Shown here: positions 1 to 4,658 of the stretch, piece by piece
Layout: each line of letters starts with the position of its first letter
Position numbering within the stretch: position 1 is the stretch's first letter
Source of the DNA: Nostoc sp. CHAB 5715
GTDB lineage: Bacteria; Cyanobacteriota; Cyanobacteriia; Cyanobacteriales; Nostocaceae
Direction of reading: 5' to 3'
DNA length: 6,606 nt
Assembly (NCBI RefSeq): GCF_020829685.1
Contig: NZ_JAIVFR010000370.1
Location: 1-6,606 of the forward strand
The notes under the pieces: model-generated
Told to the model about the DNA's origin: nothing
Database searches by the model: none
What the model saw: only the letters and a program-made list of their open reading frames with translations
Program-made: the position numbers and the translations under genes

Positions 1-1
1 C

Positions 2-580
2 AGCTTTAACGATTATGGGTTTGGTGATGCAGGTACGGGTACTTCCCAGGATAGTGAAGCTGCGATCGCTCTAACTTTTGCTGAAGCATTTAACGGCGTG
101 CAAAAGCGCTTTAGTTTAGGTAACGAAACAATTGATGTTCGTATCCCATCTGGCGCTAAACCTGGTACTCGTTTGCGCGTGCGGGGTAAAGGTCAAATCA
201 ACCCGATGACTCAGCAACGAGGGGATTTATACTTAAAAGTCGAATTTCAGCCGCACTCGTTCTTCCAAGTGGAAGGCGATAACTTGGTGTGCGAAGTGCC
301 AATCACGCCAGATGAAGCTACTTTAGGAGCATCTATTGATGTACCTACTCCCGATGGTTTAGTTAATGTCAAACTACCAGCAGGAGTGCGTTCTGGTCAA
401 TCGTTGCGTTTACGTGGCAAAGGTTGGCCCCTCGCTAAAGGTGGACGTGGCGATCAGCTGGTGAAGGTGGCGATCGCACCACCAAAAGACCTCAGCCAGC
501 AAGAGCGCGAATATTATGAAAAAATCCGGGCTATACGTACTTATAATCCCCGCAGTCATTTACAGCAAGTCAAGCTGTGA
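2..580 (+). CDS. DnaJ/CbpA-type co-chaperone, C-terminal part (5' end outside window)
   Basis: Co-chaperone of the Hsp40 family, which delivers unfolded clients to DnaK in the cytoplasm. The frame is open from base 2, so the gene starts left of the window. The GTG at 98 is internal, because homology (LTFAEAFNGV) begins before it. The visible 192 residues are the two DnaJ C-terminal beta-domains. The first holds IDVRIPSGAKPGTRLRVRGKG. The second starts near GDLYLKVEFQPHSFF and includes NLVCEVPITPDEATLGASI and a repeated LRLRGKG turn, followed by a short charged tail ending in VKL and TGA. Where DnaJ carries its four CxxCxGxG zinc repeats, the sequence runs straight from NGVQKRFSLGNETI to IPSGAKPG. 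This is therefore a type II (CbpA-like) protein, not DnaJ itself. The J domain is presumably upstream but cannot be seen. CbpA-like proteins are about 300-330 residues, so a bit under half is missing. Confidence 0.9.
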   Translation, partial: SFNDYGFGDAGTGTSQDSEAAIALTFAEAFNGVQKRFSLGNETIDVRIPSGAKPGTRLRVRGKGQINPMTQQRGDLYLKVEFQPHSFFQVEGDNLVCEVPITPDEATLGASIDVPTPDGLVNVKLPAGVRSGQSLRLRGKGWPLAKGGRGDQLVKVAIAPPKDLSQQEREYYEKIRAIRTYNPRSHLQQVKL

Positions 581-591
581 AAATTTAGCTT

Positions 592-621
592 TGTAGAGGC
601 GGTAAATTTACCGTCTCTACA
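592..621. repeat. Near-perfect palindrome after the dnaJ-like gene
   Basis: Two 15-base arms, 592-606 and 607-621, are inverted complements with a single exception (G599 opposite T614, a G-U pair in RNA) and no spacer. The outer part, GTAGAG/CTCTAC, resembles the dispersed GTAGAGACG-type palindromes of Nostoc-like genomes. It begins 12 bases after the stop of the dnaJ-like gene and could act as a transcript end or RNA-stabilising hairpin. No T-run follows, so I do not call a classic terminator. Confidence 0.6.
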
Positions 622-625
622 TTGA

Positions 626-787
626 CTAGGCATGAATTTGCTGCTTATTTCTCGCTACTACGATCAACTTAAACGCTTCCATTGCTTCTGGTGTAGCCTC
701 GGTAGCTTGCCATGTTGTCCGTGCAGCTAACCGATCGTGCCAAGCATTCAGCTTTGGATAATCACTTAAGGAAATGCCTTCACAATT
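626..787 (-). pseudogene. Glutathione S-transferase, C-terminal remnant
   Basis: Read on the minus strand from 787 to the stop at 626-628, one frame gives 53 residues containing GISLSDYPKLNAWHDRLAAR, then TTWQATEATPEAMEAF. This matches the end of the alpha-helical C-terminal domain of cyanobacterial glutathione S-transferases (the SDYPKLxAWxDRLxxRxxW signature). An in-frame TAA at 788-790 closes the frame upstream. No start codon or thioredoxin-fold N-domain is present, so about 70-75% of a usual ~200-residue GST is missing. The frame has no internal stop or shift, which suggests a fairly recent truncation. It lies convergent to the dnaJ-like gene, and a MITE-like element begins 30 bases beyond its broken end. 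I see no sign of function. An alternative is a short orphan gene, but the match to an internal domain segment argues against it. Confidence 0.75.
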
Positions 788-816
788 TTATTAGTAGGGT
801 GGGCATTGCCATTTAC

Positions 817-986
817 CAGGGCTATTTCATTCTCATCTAGCCCGCCTCAGAATAAATTCTGAGGCTAATAGCACTCATTCGTCTAAAGACGACTAAGAAA
901 GGCTTTTAGTCCACTAAGCGTGGACTTAAGCTATAAGAGAGGAACTTTAGTTCTGGGCGGTTTATGTTTAGAACGAAATAGCCCTA
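817..986. mobile_element. 170-bp MITE-like non-autonomous element with 9-bp target duplication
   Basis: The ends are 17-bp terminal inverted repeats. The left end at 817-833 reads CAGGGCTATTTCATTCT. The right end at 970-986, read inverted, is TAGGGCTATTTCGTTCT (15 of 17 identical). Directly outside lie perfect 9-bp direct repeats GCCATTTAC at 808-816 and 987-995, as expected for a transposon target-site duplication. There is no coding capacity. The interior is rich in hairpins: 844-853 with 856-865 (10 bp), 879-883 with 888-892 (5 bp), 908-914 with 920-926 (7 bp), and 942-945 with 950-953 (4 bp). The two subterminal hairpins next to CCGCC/GGCGG also mirror each other loosely, so the whole element could fold as one long imperfect hairpin. 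It ends 18 bases from the stop of the peroxiredoxin-like gene and may serve as its transcript end. The transposase family that moves it is not shown; a 9-bp duplication is found in several IS families. Confidence 0.8.
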
Positions 987-1004
987 GCCATTTACACCTT
1001 ACAC

Positions 1005-1541
1005 TTAATTGAATTGTTCTAACAAAGTCTCAACACTAGCATTGTGATCCAAAAAAGAAAATAAATGCCAGTAGCGGAGTTTCCCTTCTTTATCTAATAC
1101 AAACTGGGCTGGTAAAGGCGCTCCCAGTGCTTGTCCTACTTGATAGGTACGAAACACTCGACAACTGGGGTCACTCAACAAAGGCATTTGTAAGCCTAAA
1201 TCTCTCACAACTATTTGACTCTGCCGTTCATCGGTACTAGTAATCATTAAAACTTCTATACCGCGATTTTTAAACTGCTCATAGTTTTCATTTAAAGCTT
1301 TGATGTCAGGAAAACAAAAAGGGCAATATTGTTTTTCAGTAAAGATGCGAGTAAAGGCGAGTAACACTGGTTGCTTGTCTTTATAATCAGACAATTTTAC
1401 TAAAGTTCCGTTGGTAATATCTGGCAGTTGAAAATCTGGTGTTCCTACTCCCAACCTGAGTTTATTTGTCGCTGGAACTGGTAAAAAATTGCGGAAGAAT
1501 CGCTCATTTAATAAGCCACTAAAATCAGTTGAACTAAGCAT
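1005..1541 (-). CDS. Peroxiredoxin-like (AhpC/TSA, redoxin fold) protein with CPFC motif
   Basis: Soluble 178-residue protein of the thioredoxin/peroxiredoxin superfamily, likely handling thiol or peroxide chemistry in the cytoplasm. After a ~30-residue N-terminal extension, the fold starts at GVGTPDFQLPDITNGTLVKLSDYK (residues 31-54). It continues with the beta strand PVLLAFTRIF, then CPFC (C73 and C76) at the start of the long helix. Later come a VLMITSTDE strand, LLSDPSCRVFRTY (third Cys, C127) and FVLDKEGKLRYW. It is not a canonical peroxiredoxin: the PxxxTxxC active-site pattern is absent, and the usual catalytic Arg before the FxxD strand is replaced (PLPAQFVLD). A CxxC pair instead suggests a disulfide reductase or an atypical peroxidase. 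The ATG at 1539-1541 has a weak GGGA-type ribosome site about 8-10 bases upstream. It lies 148 bp downstream of the 2-Cys peroxiredoxin on the same strand, with a terminator-like hairpin between them. The substrate is unknown. Confidence 0.85.
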   Translation of the reverse strand: MLSSTDFSGLLNERFFRNFLPVPATNKLRLGVGTPDFQLPDITNGTLVKLSDYKDKQPVLLAFTRIFTEKQYCPFCFPDIKALNENYEQFKNRGIEVLMITSTDERQSQIVVRDLGLQMPLLSDPSCRVFRTYQVGQALGAPLPAQFVLDKEGKLRYWHLFSFLDHNASVETLLEQFN

Positions 1542-1575
1542 ATTTTTATCCCTGATTATTTAATACTATTTTATG

Positions 1576-1641
1576 AAAAAACCACAGATAGATACCGAGG
1601 TTGACACTGTTTAATGTGTATCTCTGTTTATCTGTGGTTTT
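1576..1641 (-). terminator. Hairpin with T-run downstream of the 2-Cys peroxiredoxin gene
   Basis: The 13-base arms AAAACCACAGATA (1578-1590) and TATCTGTGGTTTT (1629-1641) are perfect inverted complements, with an inner GATAC/GTATC pair (1591-1595 with 1618-1622). On the minus strand the second arm runs into six Ts (1581-1576), as in an intrinsic terminator for the upstream peroxiredoxin gene. The 38-base interior is large for a terminator. Similar ACCACAGATA palindromes are, to my knowledge, dispersed in Nostoc-like genomes, so it may instead be a repeat element that doubles as a transcript end. Confidence 0.5.
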
Positions 1642-1689
1642 CGTTGATTTCAACTCCAACAGGATAGATTAGATCCTAGCTAGCGAAAT

Positions 1690-2301
1690 TTAGACAGCAG
1701 AGAAGTAAACTTTAGACTTCACTGGGTCAGGATTCATGGTCTTGTCACCAGGTTGCCAACCAGCTGGGCAAACTTCGTCGGGGTGAGACTGAACATACTG
1801 AATTGCTTGCAGTGTCCGCAGGGTTTCATCAACGCTGCGACCAAAAGCTAGGTTGTTGATGGTGGCGTGCTGTATAATACCATCTTTATCGATGATGAAC
1901 AGACCACGCAAGGCAATGCCAGCTGCTGGATCAAGAACGTTGTAAGCGGCGCTAATCTCTTTTTTGATGTCGGAGACTAGAGGATAATTCAGGTCGCCGA
2001 CACCACCAGACTTACGATCTGTTTGAATCCAAGCGAGGTGGGAGAATTCACTATCAACAGAAGCCCCAAGGACTTCAGTATTGATTTTCTTGAATTCTTC
2101 GTAGCGATCGCTAAATGCTGTGATTTCAGTGGGACAAACAAAGGTAAAGTCTAGTGGGTAGAAAAACAGGACGACATACTTACCGCGATAATCGGAAAGT
2201 TTGATTGTCTTAAATTCCTGATCTACCACAGCCGTTGCTGTGAAATCGGGAGCTTGTTGACCAACGCGGAGGCTTCCTTCGGTTCCGTAAGTAAGGGACA
2301 T
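1690..2301 (-). CDS. Typical 2-Cys peroxiredoxin
   Basis: Thiol peroxidase of the Prx1/AhpC group. It reduces H2O2, organic hydroperoxides and peroxynitrite in the cytoplasm, and is recharged by thioredoxin or NADPH-thioredoxin reductase C. All key parts are present: the active site [13 protein letters not shown] with P49, T53 and peroxidatic C56; R132 in LRGLFIID; and the resolving C178 in DEVCPAGW. The 203-residue length is normal for the family. Both motifs linked to sensitivity to over-oxidation are recognisable: GGVG (residues 99-102, a variant of GGLG) and YF (199-200) in the C-terminal tail. The start ATG at 2299-2301 is supported by an AAAGGAGA-like ribosome site at 2311-2318 and by the standard N-terminus ahead of [10 protein letters not shown]. 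The gene is divergent from the debranching enzyme gene across a 131-bp spacer. The peroxiredoxin-like gene follows 148 bp downstream on the same strand, and a terminator-like hairpin lies between them. Confidence 0.96.
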   Translation of the reverse strand: MSLTYGTEGSLRVGQQAPDFTATAVVDQEFKTIKLSDYRGKYVVLFFYPLDFTFVCPTEITAFSDRYEEFKKINTEVLGASVDSEFSHLAWIQTDRKSGGVGDLNYPLVSDIKKEISAAYNVLDPAAGIALRGLFIIDKDGIIQHATINNLAFGRSVDETLRTLQAIQYVQSHPDEVCPAGWQPGDKTMNPDPVKSKVYFSAV

Positions 2302-2379
2302 TAACCTAATTCTCCTTTATCGGTTTAGTAGCGTTGGAATTTGGGTCAAGTAAAACTCACCCATCCACGCTCTCACAGT

Positions 2380-2408
2380 TTAATTACGATCTGTTACGAC
2401 TATATCAT
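2380..2408 (+). promoter_or_regulatory. Candidate promoter of the debranching enzyme gene
   Basis: TATCAT at 2403-2408 matches five of six -10 positions. The weak -35-like TTAATT (2380-2385) lies 17 bases upstream. The -10 box overlaps the -10 box proposed for the divergent peroxiredoxin promoter, so the two might compete for polymerase. The ribosome site before the ATG at 2433 is weak (GAG at about 2424-2426). Confidence 0.3.
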
Positions 2409-2432
2409 ACTCATAACGATTTTGAGTAGCAA
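2404..2432 (-). promoter_or_regulatory. Candidate promoter of the 2-Cys peroxiredoxin gene
   Basis: On the minus strand, TTGCTA (2432-2427) is followed after exactly 17 bases by TATGAT (2409-2404): 4/6 and 5/6 matches to the sigma-70 -35 and -10 boxes. It would give a 5' leader of about 95 bases. A second -35-like TTGACC (2349-2344) lies nearer the gene, but I see no good -10 box behind it. Confidence 0.4.
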
Positions 2433-4646
2433 ATGCTTGATTTAGATACAAGAGAATGGTTGCTTACCAATGGCTTAGGAAGTTTTGCCAGTGGTACAGT
2501 TTCGGATGTCCGCACACGTACTTATCACGGTTGGCTGTTTGCCGCTACAAAGCCTCCTTGCGATCGCACTCTGCTGTTTTCGCACCTAGAAGCTAGCTTG
2601 GAAGTATTAGGGAACGTTGTGGCACTGGGGACAAATTTTTGGGGTAACGGTCAGATTGAGCCGACAGGCTACGAATTGCTACGCTGTTTTGATATTAACC
2701 CAGTTCCAAAATGGATTTGGGGTCAAGATAACTGGCAGTTAACCAGACAATTGGTGATGCCTTATGGTTGGGAAGGGAGTAGGGAATGGGGAGTAGGGAG
2801 TAGGGAAGAGAATCATGCTTCCCACTCCCCAGTACAGACGCGATTAATCGCGTCTCTCCCCAGTACAGACGCGATTAATCGCGTCTCTTTGCACTCCCAA
2901 TTTCGCCATCGAATTTTGATCCAATATCGCTATAACGGAAGTGATACAGCGATTTTACGGCTGCGACTGCTGATAGCAGAACGTGACTTTCACCACCAGC
3001 AAACTGCTAGTGCAGGATTACAGTTCTCAGAATTGCTTGGGCAACAGCAAGTCTGTCTGCAAGCAAAAAATTCCGGGCATTTCGGTATACCTTGGCACTT
3101 GCGCTGGACACAAGGAAAATATCAACCAGATGCAGTTTGGTATTGGAATTATGGATTGCCTGAGGAGACAAAACACGGATTAGGCGACAAGGAAGACCTC
3201 TACAGTCCTGGTTACTTGGTAGTCACACTGCAACCAGGAGATACAGTTACTCTAGAAGCACGAGTAGGTTTTCCCGATTCGACGGCAGGTGTTCTCACCG
3301 GCGAAACCTTTGCAGAAGCAGTAGAGGCAGAGCAAAAACGGCTCTCCCAGATTTTTGGATGGAGACAGGGAGGCAAACAAGCAGAAGAGCCAGAGGCGCA
3401 GGGGGAAGGGTGTAGAAAAGAGGAATTTCCCCCCTGCTCCCTGCTCCCTGCTCCCCTGCTTCTTCCCCACTCCCCACTCCCCACTCCCCACTCCCCACTC
3501 TGGCAACAACTACTCAAAGCAAGCGATCAGTTTATCGTCTATCGAGCCTCAATTCCAGGCCTTACAGTAATTGCTGGTTATCACTGGTTTAATGACTGGG
3601 GACGCAACACATTAATCGCTTTACCAGGGTTAGCACTTGTTCCACGGCGCTTTGACTTAGCAAAAGGAGTATTGCGGACTTTTGGGCATTATTGCCGCCA
3701 CGGTTTGATTCCTAATGCATTTCCTGATGTCAACGGAGAACCAATTTATAACAGTATTGATGCAGCGTTGTGGTGGATTGAAACTTTAGGACTTTATTTA
3801 GAAGCTACCCAAGACTGGGAATTTTTGGCAGAGCAATTCCCCTTAGTACAGCAAATTTACAAAGCATTTGTTGGTGGTACACATTTCAATATCCAGATAG
3901 ATGCTATCGATGGGCTAGTTAGTTGGGATGCTCCTGGTGCAGCCCTTACCTGGATGGATGTGGTTATTGGGGCATACCCCGTCACTCCCCGTTACGGTAA
4001 GCCAGTGGAAATCAATGCACTGTGGTATTCTGCTTTATGTTGGCTGAGTCAGTGGGCAGAACAATTGAGCGAGCTTGAGTATGGCTCGCCAGTGCGCCTC
4101 ACTAAGCAAGCACAGCGTTATGCTCAACAAGCAGAACATGTGAAAACCTCGCTGCAAAAGTTCTGGAATCCTCAACTGGGTTATCTGTACGATACTATTG
4201 AGCCGGACGATCGCCGGAATTTTCAAATTCGTCCCAATGCCGTTTTGGCGCTGTCGCTGCATCATTGCGCCTTTTCTGAACAGCAAGGGTGTCAAGTATT
4301 AGATTTGGCAACTGTCAGCTTGCTCACCCCCTATGGTCTTCGCAGTCTTGATCCAGGAGATCCCGAATACAAGGGGAGATATGAGGGTAATCAAGAGCAA
4401 CGCGATCGCGCTTATCACCAAGGCACTGTTTGGGCTTGGCTAATTGGGCCATATATTCGGGCTTGGCAACGTTTTTATCCACAGCGATCGCTGCCTTTTG
4501 ATTGGCAACCTCTGCTAGATCACTTTCTATTTGATGCTGGTCTTGGTTCTATTTCTGAGATTTTTGATGGCGATGCACCTCACAAGCCCAGAGGAGCGAT
4601 CGCTCAAGCTTGGTCAGTTGCCGAAGTAATTCGCCACATTAAATAG
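2433..4646 (+). CDS. Amylo-alpha-1,6-glucosidase / glycogen debranching enzyme (GH133-type)
   Basis: Hydrolyses alpha-1,6 branch stubs during glycogen breakdown in the cytoplasm. The N-terminal sugar-binding beta domain covers about residues 1-300. It begins REWLLTNGLGSFASGTVSD and includes RTRTYHGWLFAA, both hallmarks of the family. The (alpha/alpha)6 catalytic domain covers about 357-737. Its motifs are HWFNDWGRNTLIALPGL (385-401), HGLIPNAFPD, DAALWWIETL, LTWMD (D509, aligning with the Asp taken as general acid in eukaryotic debranching enzymes), YGLRSLDPGDPEYKGRYEG, YHQGTVWAW, and ISEIFDGDAPHKPRG near the C-terminus. At 737 residues it is about 80 longer than usual. The excess is explained by two in-frame repeat clusters: residues ~114-152 inside the N-domain, and ~311-356 in the linker before the catalytic domain. 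Both translate into low-complexity, non-conserved sequence. Asn392 stands where the family usually has Asp (DWGRD). The ATG at 2433 gives the expected N-terminus, but its ribosome site is weak. The frame is otherwise intact, so it is probably expressed; whether it is fully active is uncertain. Confidence 0.93.
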   Translation: MLDLDTREWLLTNGLGSFASGTVSDVRTRTYHGWLFAATKPPCDRTLLFSHLEASLEVLGNVVALGTNFWGNGQIEPTGYELLRCFDINPVPKWIWGQDNWQLTRQLVMPYGWEGSREWGVGSREENHASHSPVQTRLIASLPSTDAINRVSLHSQFRHRILIQYRYNGSDTAILRLRLLIAERDFHHQQTASAGLQFSELLGQQQVCLQAKNSGHFGIPWHLRWTQGKYQPDAVWYWNYGLPEETKHGLGDKEDLYSPGYLVVTLQPGDTVTLEARVGFPDSTAGVLTGETFAEAVEAEQKRLSQIFGWRQGGKQAEEPEAQGEGCRKEEFPPCSLLPAPLLLPHSPLPTPHSPLWQQLLKASDQFIVYRASIPGLTVIAGYHWFNDWGRNTLIALPGLALVPRRFDLAKGVLRTFGHYCRHGLIPNAFPDVNGEPIYNSIDAALWWIETLGLYLEATQDWEFLAEQFPLVQQIYKAFVGGTHFNIQIDAIDGLVSWDAPGAALTWMDVVIGAYPVTPRYGKPVEINALWYSALCWLSQWAEQLSELEYGSPVRLTKQAQRYAQQAEHVKTSLQKFWNPQLGYLYDTIEPDDRRNFQIRPNAVLALSLHHCAFSEQQGCQVLDLATVSLLTPYGLRSLDPGDPEYKGRYEGNQEQRDRAYHQGTVWAWLIGPYIRAWQRFYPQRSLPFDWQPLLDHFLFDAGLGSISEIFDGDAPHKPRGAIAQAWSVAEVIRHIK
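2775..2809 (+). repeat. Heptanucleotide tandem repeat (STRR-like), five GGGAGTA-type units
   Basis: Five consecutive 7-base units: GGGAGTA, GGGAATG, GGGAGTA, GGGAGTA, GGGAAGA. Heptamer arrays of this kind (STRR) are known from heterocyst-forming cyanobacteria, usually between genes. This one lies inside the debranching enzyme reading frame and encodes a Gly/Ser/Arg/Glu-rich stretch. TCCCACTCCCC at 2820-2830 can pair with GGGGAGTAGGGA at 2788-2799, leaving one bulged base. Confidence 0.85.
2827..2888 (+). repeat. Two tandem 31-bp units each holding a 20-bp perfect palindrome
   Basis: Copies at 2827-2857 and 2858-2888 are identical over 31 bases. Each contains the perfect palindrome AGACGCGATTAATCGCGTCT (2836-2855 and 2867-2886) flanked by CCCCAGTAC and CT. 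The unit is 31 bases long, so the two copies are read in different frames by the debranching enzyme gene: QTRLIASL in the first and TDAINRVSL in the second. Related GACGCGATTAATCGCGTC palindromes are widespread dispersed repeats in Nostoc-like genomes. Confidence 0.9.
3435..3499 (+). repeat. Double heptamer array: 3x TGCTCCC then 5x CCCCACT
   Basis: Three perfect TGCTCCC units (3435-3455) and a degenerate spacer (3456-3464) are followed by five perfect CCCCACT units (3465-3499). The array is STRR-like and lies in the linker of the debranching enzyme, just before conserved sequence resumes at WQQLLKASDQF. It encodes a Pro/Leu/His/Ser-rich stretch. The preceding purine-rich 3363-3425 (GGCAAACAAGCAGAAGAGCC and following) also looks repeat-derived. 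Being 7-base periodic and free of stops, the array opens spurious reading frames on both strands. Confidence 0.9.
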
Positions 4647-4658
4647 TGCTGAGTATAA

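Noticed and set aside
98..100. GTG as the start of the dnaJ-like gene
   Set aside because: Conserved DnaJ C-terminal sequence (LTFAEAFNG) precedes it in the same open frame back to the window edge.
1661..1676. Small hairpin AGGAT...ATCCT just after the 2-Cys peroxiredoxin stop
   Set aside because: Five-bp stem without a T-run; the larger hairpin at 1578-1641 is a far better terminator candidate.
2827..2888. CRISPR array
   Set aside because: The two 31-bp units are directly adjacent with no spacers and contain long palindromes; they also lie within a coding frame.
2983..3183. Plus-strand 66-codon frame
   Set aside because: Lies wholly inside the conserved debranching enzyme gene in another frame, with no recognisable domain.
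3212..3570. Several overlapping open frames on both strands across the heptamer cluster (minus 3212-3517, 3252-3509, 3295-3498; plus 3355-3570)
   Set aside because: The 7-base repeats lack stops in every frame and generate spurious open frames. The proteins are low-complexity repeats, and the conserved debranching enzyme frame covers the region.
4035..4295. Minus-strand 86-codon frame
   Set aside because: Antisense to the conserved catalytic domain of the debranching enzyme, with no family signature.
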